A DNA stretch of 64,000 nt, from NCBI GenBank assembly GCA_004000035.1, contig RJAE01000001.1, positions 207,729 through 271,728 on the forward strand. The letters run 5' to 3'. Position numbers and translations under genes: made by a program. Shown here piece after piece: positions 16,977 to 26,594 of this stretch (within the stretch, counting starts at the first letter, position 1; every line of letters begins with the position of its first letter). A model generated the notes under the pieces. That model searched no databases, was not told where the DNA came from, and saw only the letters and a program-made list of their open reading frames with translations. This DNA comes from Arthrobacter sulfonylureivorans. Lineage in GTDB: Bacteria > Actinomycetota > Actinomycetes > Actinomycetales > Micrococcaceae.

Positions 16977-18062
16977 ATGGCCAGTACTGCAGTCTCCCTT
17001 TCCATGCCTACCGTTCCCCGCAAGCGACGCACTCCTGATGAGATCGCGTCAGCCACGCCCGTGGACGGCGACAAGAAGGTGCTGCTGGCAGCTCCCCGCG
17101 GATATTGTGCCGGCGTGGACCGTGCCGTGATCGCCGTTGAAAAGGCGCTTGAGCACTACGGGCCGCCGGTCTACGTGCGCAAGCAGATCGTCCACAATGT
17201 GCATGTGGTGTCCACCTTGGAAGAACAGGGCGCCATCTTCGTTGAAGAGACGGACGAGGTTCCGGAAGGAGCGCTGGTCGTCTTCTCAGCCCACGGAGTC
17301 AGCCCCGCCGTTGTGCAGTCTGCCGCGGACCGGCAGCTGCGCACCATCGACGCCACCTGCCCGTTGGTCACCAAGGTGCACCGTGAAGCAGTGCGCTTCG
17401 CCCGCGACGGCAACGAGATCCTCCTGATTGGTCACGAGGGCCACGAAGAAGTCGAAGGGACCTACGGCGAAGCACCCGACCACACCACGATCGTCAACAA
17501 TCCGGACGAAGCGCGGACCGTGCAGGTGCGCGACCCGAATAAACTGATCTGGCTCTCGCAGACGACGCTCTCCGTCGACGAGACCCTGGAAATCGTCTCC
17601 ATCCTGCGCGAACGCTTCCCGGCCCTGCAGGATCCGCCTAGCGATGACATCTGCTACGCCACCTCCAACCGTCAGGCAGCGATCAAGAAGATCGCTCCGC
17701 AATCGGACCTGGTGATTGTGGTTGGCTCCGCAAACTCTTCCAACTCGGTCCGACTGGTGGAGGTCGCCTTGGAATACGGCGCCAAAGCAGCCTACCGGGT
17801 GGACTTCGCCAACCAGGTGGACGAGTCCTGGTTCGAGGGCGTGGCCAGCGTTGGGGTGACCTCGGGCGCCTCCGTGCCGGAGGTGCTGGTGCGCGAGGTC
17901 CTGAGCCTGTTGGCCGACTACGGCTACGGCGAGGTGGAGGAAGTGGTCACCGCCCAAGAGGACATTCTGTTCTCGCTGCCGAAGGAACTGCGCGCCACGC
18001 TCAAGGAACGCGGCGATGAATCGCGCGGTCTCGGCGGCAGGGTCACCCGCCCCACAAGCTAA
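16977..18062 (+). CDS. ispH: 4-hydroxy-3-methylbut-2-enyl diphosphate reductase
   Basis: The protein is 361 residues. It performs the last MEP-pathway step, making IPP and DMAPP from HMBPP, using a [4Fe-4S] cluster. Cluster ligands are C44 (RGYCAG), C128 (DATCPLV) and C226 (DDICYAT). The catalytic glutamate is E158 in GHEEVEGT, and the substrate site SANSSNS is present. The 30-residue N-terminal extension is usual in actinobacteria. TAGCAT at 16965-16970 lies 6 bases before the ATG, so a leaderless transcript is likely. It ends against rmuC with a shared terminator. Confidence 0.95.
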   Translation: MASTAVSLSMPTVPRKRRTPDEIASATPVDGDKKVLLAAPRGYCAGVDRAVIAVEKALEHYGPPVYVRKQIVHNVHVVSTLEEQGAIFVEETDEVPEGALVVFSAHGVSPAVVQSAADRQLRTIDATCPLVTKVHREAVRFARDGNEILLIGHEGHEEVEGTYGEAPDHTTIVNNPDEARTVQVRDPNKLIWLSQTTLSVDETLEIVSILRERFPALQDPPSDDICYATSNRQAAIKKIAPQSDLVIVVGSANSSNSVRLVEVALEYGAKAAYRVDFANQVDESWFEGVASVGVTSGASVPEVLVREVLSLLADYGYGEVEEVVTAQEDILFSLPKELRATLKERGDESRGLGGRVTRPTS

Positions 18063-18071
18063 AGCCGCAGG

Positions 18072-18105
18072 GCCGCGGCCCCGGGCGGTTGCCCGGGGCC
18101 GCGGC
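18072..18105. terminator. Bidirectional terminator between ispH and rmuC
   Basis: A perfect 15-bp stem (18072-18086 with 18091-18105) with loop GGTT lies between two convergent genes, 9 bases after the ispH stop and 24 bases from the rmuC stop. It has no T-run. Confidence 0.8.
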
Positions 18106-18129
18106 TTCGCAGGAGGCGGAACCGGCGCG

Positions 18130-19341
18130 CTAGGCGGCCGGATCCCTGTTTTCGATCAGTTCCGGGGCCGACAGCAGCCGGGGCGTATTTTCCAAGGCAG
18201 CAGGCGCCGTGGGTTCCTCCAGCACCGTTGCGTCGAAGGCATTGATCTTTCGGGCGGTGGGCAGCACCCTCGACTCCAAGGTCCCGACGAACGAGTTGTA
18301 CCGCTCGACCGAGCTCTTCAGGGATGATCCCAGCCGGGTCACGTGCTCGCCTAGCGTCCCGAGCCGCTCGTAGAGCTGCCTGGACAGATCGAAGATCTCG
18401 CGCGCGTTGTCCTTGAGGACCTCCTGCCGCCAGGTAAACGCCACCGACTTCAGCGTGGCCAGCAGCGAGACGGGGGAGACCAAGGCAACGCTGCGGGCAA
18501 AGGCGTGGTCCAGCAGGCCCGGATCGGCATGCAGGGCGGCGGACAGCACCGCTTCCGAGGGCAGGAAGCACAGCACCAACTCCGGCGAGGACTGCAGCTG
18601 CTCCCAATACTTCCGGCCCGCCAAAGCATCCACATGTCCGCGCACGGCCTTGGCATGGGCTGCCAGCAGATCGACACGTTGCTGCTGCTCGGCAGCAGAT
18701 GCGGCCACCGGGATCTCCTGGGCCTGAAGGTAGGCCTGCAGCGGTACCTTGGCGTCCGCGACAATGGTCTTTCCGCCGGGCAGGCGGATCAGCATGTCCG
18801 GGCGGCCGGTCCGGTCCGCGCCGGCCAGATGGACCTGCTCGTCAAAATCCACGTGGGGGAGCATGCCGGCTGCTTCCACGACCCGGCGCAGCTGAACCTC
18901 GCCCCACTGACCACGGGCTGAGTTGGACTGCAACGCGGAGGCGAGCGTCTGCGTGGAACGCATCAGCGCCTCGTCACTGCGCTGGGCTGCGCGTAGCTGC
19001 TCGGCCAACTGGCCAAACTGCTCCACCCGGTCCCGTTCCAGCAGGCTGACCTGCTGCTGGACCAGTTTGAGCTTCTCTCCAACGGGTATCAGGGCGCGCA
19101 GTACCGTGTTCTCTTGCTCATCCTGGGCGGAGAGCTGCCTGTTCTGTTCGGCGAGCATCCGGCGCTCTGCCTCTACCCCGGCGAGGCGGGTCGAGAGCTC
19201 TGCCAGCCGGTCGCCGTCGTGCTTGGAAGCGTCCTGCAGATCCGCCAGACGGCGGCGGAAAAGGACCGCCATGGCCACGGCCCCGGCCGCGGCGCCAACG
19301 AACAAGGCCAGAAGTGCGAGAAGTACATGCGAAGCATCCAT
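18130..19341 (-). CDS. rmuC: DNA recombination protein RmuC
   Basis: The protein is 403 residues. One N-terminal membrane helix (about 5-28) is followed by a coiled coil (about 30-115). The RmuC nuclease-like core has RGQWGEVQLRRVVE, GRPDMLIRLPGG and VADAKVPLQAYL, where the D and K of the PD-(D/E)XK-like fold lie. RmuC limits recombination between short inverted repeats. The C-terminus is a short variable tail. It is divergent from ychF by 78 bases. Confidence 0.92.
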   Translation of the reverse strand: MDASHVLLALLALFVGAAAGAVAMAVLFRRRLADLQDASKHDGDRLAELSTRLAGVEAERRMLAEQNRQLSAQDEQENTVLRALIPVGEKLKLVQQQVSLLERDRVEQFGQLAEQLRAAQRSDEALMRSTQTLASALQSNSARGQWGEVQLRRVVEAAGMLPHVDFDEQVHLAGADRTGRPDMLIRLPGGKTIVADAKVPLQAYLQAQEIPVAASAAEQQQRVDLLAAHAKAVRGHVDALAGRKYWEQLQSSPELVLCFLPSEAVLSAALHADPGLLDHAFARSVALVSPVSLLATLKSVAFTWRQEVLKDNAREIFDLSRQLYERLGTLGEHVTRLGSSLKSSVERYNSFVGTLESRVLPTARKINAFDATVLEEPTAPAALENTPRLLSAPELIENRDPAA

Positions 19342-19419
19342 GCCTTCACATTGCCAGCTGCCTCGGACAAAACAGGGAACGCCGGTCCTTGTGTCCCGGC
19401 CACGGTATCCTTGACTACC

Positions 19420-20505
19420 GTGGCTCTAACTATTGGCATCGTCGGACTGCCCAACGTCGGCAAATCAACTCTCTTCAACGCGCTGACCCGCAACAGCGTG
19501 CTCGCGGCGAACTACCCGTTCGCCACCATCGAGCCGAACGTCGGCGTGGTTTCCTTGCCGGACCCCCGGCTGGACCAGCTGGCGGGGATCTTCGGGTCGC
19601 AGCGGATTCTCCCGGCGACCGTGTCCTTCGTGGACATCGCCGGGATCGTCAAGGGCGCGTCCGAAGGTGAAGGGCTGGGCAACCAGTTCCTGGCCAACAT
19701 CCGCGAAGCGCAGGCCATTGCCCAGGTCATCCGCGTCTTCGACGACCCCGACGTAGTGCACGTGGATGGCAAGGTGGACCCGCGCTCGGACATGGAGACG
19801 ATTAACACCGAGCTGATCCTGGCCGACCTGCAGACCTTGGAGAAGGCCATTCCGCGGGTGGAGAAGGAAGTCAAGATCAAGAAGCGCGACGCCGCCGAGC
19901 TGGCTGCCATGCAGGCGGCCCAGGCGGTGCTGGAACGTGGCGACACCGTTTTCGCTTCGGTGGACAGCGACAAGCTGGATGTGGAGAACCTCAAGGAACT
20001 GAGCCTGCTCACCGCCAAGCCGTTCATTTACGTGTTCAACGTGGACGACGCTGTACTGGCCAGCCCGGAGCGCCAGGCCGAACTCCGCGCGCTGGTGGAG
20101 CCGGCCGACTGCGTCTTCCTGGACGCCAAGCTGGAAGCGGACCTCGTGGAACTCGACGAGGAAGAAGCCCGCGAGATGCTGGAGATGAACGGCCAGGACG
20201 AGTCCGGGCTGGACCAGCTGGCGCGGGTTGGCTTCCACACCTTGGGTCTGCAGACCTACCTGACGGCTGGGCCGAAGGAAGCGCGCGCCTGGACCATCAG
20301 CCGGGGCGATACCGCGCCGCAGGCAGCCGGTGTCATCCACTCGGACTTCCAGCGGGGCTTCATCAAGGCCGAAGTGGTTTCTTTCGCCGACCTGGTTGAC
20401 GCAGGGTCCATGGCCGAGGCCAAATCCCGCGGCAAGGTACGGATCGAAGGTAAGGACTACGTGATGGTCGACGGCGACGTGGTGGAGTTCCGCTTCAATG
20501 TCTGA
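19420..20505 (+). CDS. ychF: Ribosome-associated ATPase YchF (OLA1 family)
   Basis: The protein is 361 residues: G1 GLPNVGKST (9-17), [12 protein letters not shown], a helical insertion and the C-terminal TGS domain ending [10 protein letters not shown]. YchF binds ribosomes and prefers ATP to GTP. GTG 19420 is chosen: TATCCT (19406-19411) lies 8 bases before it and homology begins with VALTIGI; the earlier in-frame start at 19114 runs through rmuC antisense. The last 29 bases are the apparent attachment sequence repeated downstream in this window. They also contain the start of the next gene. Confidence 0.95.
   Translation: MALTIGIVGLPNVGKSTLFNALTRNSVLAANYPFATIEPNVGVVSLPDPRLDQLAGIFGSQRILPATVSFVDIAGIVKGASEGEGLGNQFLANIREAQAIAQVIRVFDDPDVVHVDGKVDPRSDMETINTELILADLQTLEKAIPRVEKEVKIKKRDAAELAAMQAAQAVLERGDTVFASVDSDKLDVENLKELSLLTAKPFIYVFNVDDAVLASPERQAELRALVEPADCVFLDAKLEADLVELDEEEAREMLEMNGQDESGLDQLARVGFHTLGLQTYLTAGPKEARAWTISRGDTAPQAAGVIHSDFQRGFIKAEVVSFADLVDAGSMAEAKSRGKVRIEGKDYVMVDGDVVEFRFNV
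20477..20505 (+). repeat. ychF 3' end, reference copy of the attachment-like repeat
   Basis: The 29 bases from ACGTGGTGGAG to the TGA of ychF are the right half of repeats at 26191, 57906, 58936 and, shorter, 59555. This is the copy inside the intact gene. In the usual island model it would be attL. Confidence 0.6.
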
Positions 20506-20854
20506 CGGTCTGCCGGCTTGCCCAGAGTGCCACGAGGCGTTCACCTACGAGCAGGGTGCCTTGTTGGTCTGCCCGATGTGCGGGCACGAATGGTCAAAAG
20601 TCTCGGCCGAGACCAGGCCTGAGACCGCTTTGATCAAGGATGCCGTTGGCAATGTGCTCGCCGATGGTGACACGGTCACGATCGTCAAGGACCTCAAGGT
20701 CAAGGGCGCCGGTGGCGGTGTCGTGAAGGTCGGCACGAAGGTGCGCGGCATCAGGCTCATTGAGGACGGCGTGGGCGATCACGACATTGATGCGACCGTT
20801 CCGGGGTTTGGACGGATGCAACTGAAGTCCAGCGTGGTGAAGAAGGTCCTCTGA
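20498..20854 (+). CDS. yjdM: Zinc-ribbon protein YjdM/PhnA
   Basis: The protein is 118 residues. An N-terminal zinc ribbon has C-P-E-C and C-P-M-C pairs (C8, C11, C25, C28), and a C-terminal SH3-like domain has GDTVTIVKDLKVKG. The full length matches the YjdM/PhnA family, whose physiological role is unclear (the phosphonoacetate-hydrolase name is a misattribution). Its ATG lies inside the last codons of ychF (8-base overlap, different frame), so it is either co-transcribed with ychF or was delivered with the restored gene end. Confidence 0.9.
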   Translation: MSDGLPACPECHEAFTYEQGALLVCPMCGHEWSKVSAETRPETALIKDAVGNVLADGDTVTIVKDLKVKGAGGGVVKVGTKVRGIRLIEDGVGDHDIDATVPGFGRMQLKSSVVKKVL

Positions 20855-21193
20855 CCCGGGGCCATTCCCAATGGATAGGGGTTTGGGCTTCGACGACCGG
20901 CAGCAATTGGATCATCGAAGACCAATCGATGCATCGTCCGCGCTACGAGCCAAAAGCGCATTGTGTAGCTTCCAGCTAGGAGGCGGGCGCGCCTCGAGGC
21001 GGATGCTCGATCGCGTCAGCAAGGGCGCGAAGTCGCCTGGCAACAGCCCGCGCAACGCCTAGAAAGTTATGTGGCGCACCTCGGCGTAGAAGAAACACGG
21101 TCGTGGAGCAGTCACTGTCACTGCCGCCAATCGCCTTGGAGGACGGTCCCTGGTGCGAAGTGGTAAGCGGACCAACGGGGGTATTATCGGGCC
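20855..21193. other. Gap without recognised gene
   Basis: Nothing is assignable. The minus-strand frame across it has a short protein-like patch (FLGVARAVARRLRAL at about 21000-21050) but no start or family match. TATTAT at 21182-21187 is the -10 box of the next gene. Confidence 0.5.
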
Positions 21194-21706
21194 ATGCATG
21201 ACCCGGACCAAAGGGAATTGAGGCGCCGGCTTGAGTCGCTCGCCCCGTTCTTTCGGGCCCTCGGGTCCCGGACCATGCAAACATACGCCGCGGCGGGGAT
21301 ACTCGCGGCGCTACCCGAAAGTGTTTTCCCCGTCTCGGACGCCCGCTTCCGCCGCACTACCCAGGGCCTGACCTATCGTTCCCATGGCCCGGTGTACTTC
21401 ACAATCACCCGATCTGGAGAGCTGGAGCTCGGTGGGCCCGGCGCCGGTGTCCCTCTCGCGGACGCCATAATCGACTACACGCAGCTGGTCCAGGGGTTGG
21501 TGCTAGGGGACGACGGACCAGCTGAGGGAGCAACGGAATGGTTCCCGCCGCCGCGTTTCGTTCTGGACACCGACACTTCCCTGCTCTACATCTCTAGCTC
21601 CGGCCGGACACATGAGCACACAGCCAAGCAGAGCCTCATACCGGTGGAGCAGTACATCGAAGAACATGCCCAGCTGTTTGTCGAAGCCTTCCGCGCGGTC
21701 GGGTGA
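21194..21706 (+). CDS. Hypothetical protein, 170 aa
   Basis: I do not recognise this protein. It is soluble, acidic, with no signal peptide or cysteines, and has a regular mix of helix and strand (GPVYFTITRSGELELGG, DTDTSLLYISSSG, VEQYIEEHAQLFVEAFRAV). The start ATG 21194 is 6 bases after a good -10 hexamer TATTAT, indicating a leaderless mRNA and supporting the gene call. It stands alone between yjdM and a drug-type permease. An immunity or small sensor protein is possible but unsupported. Confidence 0.6.
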   Translation: MHDPDQRELRRRLESLAPFFRALGSRTMQTYAAAGILAALPESVFPVSDARFRRTTQGLTYRSHGPVYFTITRSGELELGGPGAGVPLADAIIDYTQLVQGLVLGDDGPAEGATEWFPPPRFVLDTDTSLLYISSSGRTHEHTAKQSLIPVEQYIEEHAQLFVEAFRAVG

Positions 21707-22157
21707 CGCCTCGCAAGGAGCTAAGAAATGGGTAACAGCAGAGACCCTGCGCTTTCCTTCATGGAGGGACATCATGACAGGGCTGGAACGGCAGGACTCT
21801 CAGTCTAGCGTTCCTGGGGCGACTGAAACCGCAGCCCCGTGGACGACAAGTCGCTGGAATGGATCATCCTCGCCCGCTCGTAGCCGGGCTCCTATTCAAG
21901 AGCCGAGCCGGTTCGGGGGTTGGCGGGCGGCGACTGTCTGAATAGTCCAAATGCCCTCGCGCCCTCCTATGAATCAGCCAGGGCCCCAAGCCGAACTGCT
22001 CTCAAGCCTGAGCCGCAGGCTTCTGCGGCTTAGGCAACGGCCGTGGCAGCCAATCCGGATGCAAACAACAAAGCGCAACCGATGTACTGGGGGACTGCCT
22101 TGCCTGAGGCAGACCCGAACTCAGACCGGCAAACGGGGGTGGGTGTTAACTGGGAGG
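21707..22157 (+). other. Gap; one weak small ORF
   Basis: The stretch holds ATG 21774 with GGAGGG 7 bases before it, opening a 55-codon Ser/Pro-rich ORF to 21941. No family is recognised and it may be a decayed 5' end. The frame of the next permease is open back to 21951 but that part is not protein-like. Confidence 0.3.
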
Positions 22158-23579
22158 GTGAGCTCCCCACCGGTGACGCGTACCCAGAGGCTCGTACTTT
22201 GGATCGCGATTCTCGCCTCCTTTGTGTCGTTTCTCGACAGCAGCGTCATTAACGTGGCGTTACCAGCCATTTCGCGTGAGCTGGGCGGCGGACTGACGAC
22301 GCAGCAATGGGTTGTCGATGCCTACCTGATCACCCTGGGTTCACTGATCCTAGTGGCCGGTTCGCTCTCTGATTTGCTGGGCCGCGTTGTGGTTCTCCGG
22401 GCAGGCCTGATCGGGTTCGGCGCGACGTCGGTGATGTGTGCGCTGGCACCCACAGCGGAGGCGCTGATCTTGGCCAGGGCGCTTCAAGGCGTCGCGGGTG
22501 CCCTGCTGGTGCCCAGTTCCCTGGCCCTGATCACGTCAAACTTCGACGAGGCCCCCCGGGCGAAGGCAATCGGGCAGTGGACAGCCGGTACAACCGTGGC
22601 CTTCATCGCGGGGCCCCTGCTCGGTGGAGTGCTGGTCGATTCGGTTGGCTGGCGGTGGGTCTTCGGAATCAACGTCCTGCCCATTGCCGTGACCTTGTAC
22701 TTGCTGGTCACGCTGCGGGCGCAGGATGTGCGCGAGGAGGGCGTGCGCATCGACTACCCGGGCGCCGTGCTCTGTGTGCTCGGGTTGGCGGGGCCAGTCT
22801 ACGCACTGATTGAACAAGGCAACTATGGCTGGGGGAGCCCGCTCATTATGGGGCCCTTCGTTCTCGGCATCCTCTGCCTGGCGGGGTTTATTTGGCGGGA
22901 ACTGACCGCGCGGCAGCCGCTCCTGCCCCTCAGCCTCTTCGCCGTTCGAAACTTCGCCGTCGGCAATGTGGCCACGGCCTTCGTTTACGCCGCGTTGTCG
23001 ATCGGAGGGCTCATCATCGTGCTTTTCCTGCAGCAGGTCGCCGGGTTCCCGGCGACGCTTGCCGCTCTCGCGTTGCTTCCCGTCAGCCTCGTCAGTATCC
23101 TCCTTGCGTCGTGGTTTGGCGCCCTGGCCGGGCGGTTCGGCCCGCGCTGGTTCATGGCATTCGGGCCGGGCCTCGCCGGCGTCGGCTACCTCCTGATGCT
23201 CACCTCGGAAGTGCCGGTCAACTATTGGACCCAGCTAATGCCCGGGATCCTCCTGTTCGCCGTCGGGCTCTCCGCGACCGTCGCCCCGCTCACCGCCGCC
23301 ATTCTCGGTTCGGTTTCCGAACACCAAGCTGGCGTCGGCTCGGCAGTGAACAATGCCGTCAGCAGGGTCGCGGGGCTGATCGGCGTCGCGCTGCTGGGCC
23401 TCGTCGTGGGCGACGAACTTGAACTGGCTGGATTTCATCGGGTTTTGATCGTGACGGCGGTGCTACTCTTCCTCGGCGGCCTTGTTTCCGCTGTCGGTAT
23501 CCAGAACCCGCGCATGCGGGGCGCAGACCGGCTAAGACAGAAAGCTCACTCAAAGAACACGCGGAGCAATAGGGGATGA
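22158..23579 (+). CDS. MFS drug efflux permease, DHA2 (14-helix) type
   Basis: The protein is about 473 residues from GTG 22158 (GTG 22143 and GTG 22173 are alternatives; no spacing is ideal). It has about 14 hydrophobic helices. Family marks: SFLDSSVINVALPAI in helix 1, GSLSDLLGRVVVLRAG (motif A) and LQGVAGALLVPSSLALI (the antiporter motif C region). It exports drugs or metabolites by proton antiport. There is no adjacent regulator gene. Translation here looks ordinary for the region. Confidence 0.88.
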   Translation: MSSPPVTRTQRLVLWIAILASFVSFLDSSVINVALPAISRELGGGLTTQQWVVDAYLITLGSLILVAGSLSDLLGRVVVLRAGLIGFGATSVMCALAPTAEALILARALQGVAGALLVPSSLALITSNFDEAPRAKAIGQWTAGTTVAFIAGPLLGGVLVDSVGWRWVFGINVLPIAVTLYLLVTLRAQDVREEGVRIDYPGAVLCVLGLAGPVYALIEQGNYGWGSPLIMGPFVLGILCLAGFIWRELTARQPLLPLSLFAVRNFAVGNVATAFVYAALSIGGLIIVLFLQQVAGFPATLAALALLPVSLVSILLASWFGALAGRFGPRWFMAFGPGLAGVGYLLMLTSEVPVNYWTQLMPGILLFAVGLSATVAPLTAAILGSVSEHQAGVGSAVNNAVSRVAGLIGVALLGLVVGDELELAGFHRVLIVTAVLLFLGGLVSAVGIQNPRMRGADRLRQKAHSKNTRSNRG

Positions 23580-23671
23580 AGCTCTGGAACGCAGAGCGAG
23601 GCTCTGCGCGCGGACCTTGCCCTATCTTGGGACTCCCGCGATGACAGCAAGGCGAAGTTTCCTCTTGGGGG

Positions 23672-23963
23672 CTGGTCTACCTCGGCTATCCGCTGCACCC
23701 GCCGGGCAAGCCGGACAAGCTCCGCTTCGAGCACCTCTACGGTCTGGGCCTGCCGGTGCTCTTCCTGAAGGGAACCCGCCGACCCCTTCGCCACCCCGGC
23801 GCTGCTTGAGGCCGTGGTGGCGCGGATCGGGCCCAACGCGACGCTCGCCTGGCAGGAAGGCGGCGACCATTCCTTCGCCGTCAAGGGGCTCAAGCGCGCC
23901 GCCGACGACGCCGGAACCTCGCTGGCGCACCCGGCCGCGGAATTCCTGCCCGCGCACCGCTGA
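23672..23963 (+). pseudogene. Alpha/beta hydrolase (dienelactone/Tex30-like), truncated and frameshifted
   Basis: The frame from 23672 reads LVYLGYPLHPPGKPDK and runs to LPVLFLKGT. An extra C at about 23773 then shifts the frame, after which DPFATPALLEAVVARIGPN, the histidine motif GGDHSF and the end FLPAHR follow to TGA 23961. The nucleophile half is missing. It is the C-terminal part of a KANL3/Tex30-type hydrolase, now broken. Confidence 0.7.
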
Positions 23964-23989
23964 CCGGAGCATCCTGCCAGAATAGGTTC

Positions 23990-25864
23990 ATGGACGTCGC
24001 CGTCGGTCTGCTGGCCCTGGTGGTGGTGGTTTGCGCGGTGAGCGCGCTCGGCCGCCGGTTGAAAGTCTCTGTCCCGCTCCTGCTGGTGCTGGCCGGCGTC
24101 GCGGGATCCTATCTGCCCTTCATTCCACCGGTGGTCCTGATCCCGGACATCGTCCTGATCGGGATCCTGCCGCCGCTGCTCTATGCGGCAGCACTGCGCA
24201 CCTCGGTGGTGGAGTTCCAGGCCAACAAGCGGTCGATCGGACTGCTCTCGGTCGGCTACGTGATCTTCGGTACCGTCACCATCGGTCTGGTGGTCTGGTG
24301 GCTGCTGCCCGACGTCCCGCTGCCGGCCGCGTTTGCCCTCGGCGCCGTGGTCGCGCCACCCGACGCCGTGGCCGCCACGTCCATCGCCCGGCGGGTGGGC
24401 ATGCCGCGGCGGATCGTGAACATCCTTGAGGGCGAGTCGCTAGTCAACGATGCAACAGCGCTGGTCCTACTCCGGGCCTCGATCGCCGCGATAGCCGGCA
24501 GTGTCACCCTGCTGCAGATCGGACTGGAGTTCCTGCTCGCGGTGGCCGGCGGAGCAGCGGTTGGAGCGGCTGCTGCTTGGTTGCTGCTGCAGATCCGCAG
24601 GAGGGTGCGCAACGTAGCCATCAATACCTCAATGTCGCTGGCCGCTCCCTTCGTGGCGTTCATCCCGGCCGAGGCAATCCATGCCTCAGGCGTCCTCGCG
24701 GTTGTCGTCGCCGGACTGATCATCGGTACCAGAAGTCCCGCGATGCCCGGCGGTGCATCCCGGTTGAGCCAGCGCAGCAACTGGGCCACCGTACAGTTCC
24801 TGCTGGAAAATTCCGTCTTCCTGCTAATCGGGCTGCAGGTGCGGTCGATCATCGATGCCGCGAACGCTGACCCGCTCGGCATCGGGCGCGCCTGGTGGAC
24901 CTGCGCGGTGGTGCTCCTGGCAGTACTGGTCCTGCGCCCGGTCTGGGTATTTCCCGCCATTTACCTCCCGCGCCTGGTCCCGCGGATCAGACGATCGGAC
25001 CCGGCGCCGGGCTGGCAGGTACCCGCCGTTGTCTCGTGGGCCGGGATGCGCGGCGTGGTGACCTTGGCAGCGGCCCTGGTCCTGCCGCAGGACATACCCC
25101 ACCGCCAGGTCCTCGTCCTCGCCGCCCTGGCTGTAGTGGGCGGAACCTTGGTGCTGCAGGGATTCAGCCTGCCCTGGCTGGTGCGCAGGCTGGGACTGCA
25201 TGGTCCGGACCCCGGGCAGGACGCGCTGACCCAGGCCTCGATGCTCCAGCAGACCGTGGCGGCAGGACTGGAAAGGCTGCGCACGGCCGCTGTGCCTGAG
25301 GATCCGCCGGAAGTCCTGGCCATGCTGCAGCGTCGAACCGAGGAACGCAGCTTGGCAGCCTGGGAACGGCTGGGCCGGCCGGAAACCGAAATCCGCACCC
25401 CCAGCCACCGCTATGCGCAGCTGCGGGTGGCAATGCTGGACGCCGAACGGGCCAAAGTCCTGGAACTTCGCGGAACTGGCGCCTACCCTGCCGAGGTGGT
25501 GGATGAGGTGCTGGAGCGGTTGGATGTTGAAGAATCGATGCTCGACGCCGCGATCGACGACTGCGGCACCCGCCACGGAGCGTTCTTGGCCGTACCGCAG
25601 GAGGTGGCGGCCGGCTGCGGACACCTGGGCAAGGCACCGGACCGGCCGGTTCCGGGCGACCCGCAGTGCCTCGACTGCCTCACCGAAGGAACCACTCCGG
25701 TCCACCTGCGCCTTTGCATGGAATGCGGAAACGTCGGGTGCTGCGATTCGTCTCCCGGCCTGCACGCGGCCCGGCACTTCAGCACAACGGGACACCCGGT
25801 CATGCGCAGCGTCGAACCGGGTGAGTCATGGCGCTGGTGCTATGTCGACGAAGTCCTGGGCTGA
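23990..25864 (+). CDS. CPA1-family Na+/H+ antiporter with C-terminal UBP-type zinc finger
   Basis: The protein is 624 residues. About the first 400 form a 12-helix NhaP-type antiporter, including NDATALVL (the ion-binding ND motif) and SWAGMRGVVTLAAALVLP. A helical cytoplasmic linker (about 410-525) follows. The last ~90 residues hold a zinc-finger UBP domain with regularly spaced Cys and His (CGHLG, CLDCL, LCMECGNVGCC, HAARHF, TGHPV). The finger binds ubiquitin-like tails in eukaryotes; here it may sense a cytoplasmic partner or zinc. Such fusions occur in actinobacteria. Confidence 0.88.
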   Translation: MDVAVGLLALVVVVCAVSALGRRLKVSVPLLLVLAGVAGSYLPFIPPVVLIPDIVLIGILPPLLYAAALRTSVVEFQANKRSIGLLSVGYVIFGTVTIGLVVWWLLPDVPLPAAFALGAVVAPPDAVAATSIARRVGMPRRIVNILEGESLVNDATALVLLRASIAAIAGSVTLLQIGLEFLLAVAGGAAVGAAAAWLLLQIRRRVRNVAINTSMSLAAPFVAFIPAEAIHASGVLAVVVAGLIIGTRSPAMPGGASRLSQRSNWATVQFLLENSVFLLIGLQVRSIIDAANADPLGIGRAWWTCAVVLLAVLVLRPVWVFPAIYLPRLVPRIRRSDPAPGWQVPAVVSWAGMRGVVTLAAALVLPQDIPHRQVLVLAALAVVGGTLVLQGFSLPWLVRRLGLHGPDPGQDALTQASMLQQTVAAGLERLRTAAVPEDPPEVLAMLQRRTEERSLAAWERLGRPETEIRTPSHRYAQLRVAMLDAERAKVLELRGTGAYPAEVVDEVLERLDVEESMLDAAIDDCGTRHGAFLAVPQEVAAGCGHLGKAPDRPVPGDPQCLDCLTEGTTPVHLRLCMECGNVGCCDSSPGLHAARHFSTTGHPVMRSVEPGESWRWCYVDEVLG

Positions 25865-26594
25865 GGCATGCCGCTGGGTGTTCGCAGCCGATGGGCATGC
25901 GGCTCGGGAGCAATTGCAGCTGTTCGTCTCGGTGGGCCTGAAACGGACCGCCGTCCGGCGGGCGAAGGCCCACATCCCGCGACAAAGTGCGGCAGTGGCC
26001 CAAGTGGGAAGTGGCCCCTGGAATGGTCGACGCGCTGGCCGTCTGAACCTGGCCCCGCCCTGGACGTTTTTGACGCTGGCCACGGACAGATCACCGCCTT
26101 CCGGTGGTCCGCACTCACCACACCCGCTATTCAGTACGTGGTTGCAGAACGAAGGCTGGAAACCCCTCTCGCAATCACGCACGGAGAAGAGAGGTTATTT
26201 AGCCATGGAACGTGGTGGTGGAGCTCCGGTTTGCGCTCTAACCTCTGGAGGCAGTTGCTGGGAGTGCACGGTTTGAGCGGCCTGTCGCCTCATGTCAATA
26301 CCTCCGACACGAGCGTATTGCCTGGGAATCTCCGGCTGTTGGCGTGGTTCCACTTGTCGTTCACGGCGGGTTTGGGCGGGGCGGGTTGGTTGGCTGTCGC
26401 GATGGCTTTGAGACGGCCAGTGAGGGCGAGGAAGCTGCCGCAGATGGAAGGCAATGGCCTCCGAATCCGTCGGGTAATCTAGCGATATCTTCCCTCCGCG
26501 CAGGTCTGAATGTTGCTTCTACCTGACCCGATCGGCTTCAGAGTTTTGCTCGTCGTTCATCCCAACATGCAGGGTGCGCTGGTAGTGTCCCGTC
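25865..26594. other. 730-base region with no convincing gene
   Basis: A plus-strand frame 25868-26482 is open but looks unlike a protein in its first half. The part after 26240 (PGNLRLLAWFHLSF) may be a remnant of something unknown. The only clear element is the ychF-type repeat at 26191-26241. Confidence 0.4.
26191..26241 (+). repeat. ychF-3'-end attachment-like repeat, copy A (degenerate)
   Basis: It reads GAGGTTATTTAGCCATGGA then ACGTGGTGG, a TGG insertion and AGCTCCGGTTTGCGCTCTAAC. It shares the left half with copies B-D and the ACGTGGTGG(AG)TTCCG core with ychF. It marks the apparent right border of the first segment (yjdM to antiporter). Confidence 0.5.

Noticed and set aside
20976-21284. 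A minus-strand ORF with a protein-like patch before the hypothetical gene
   Set aside because: It overlaps the leaderless start of the plus-strand gene and has no ribosome site or family.
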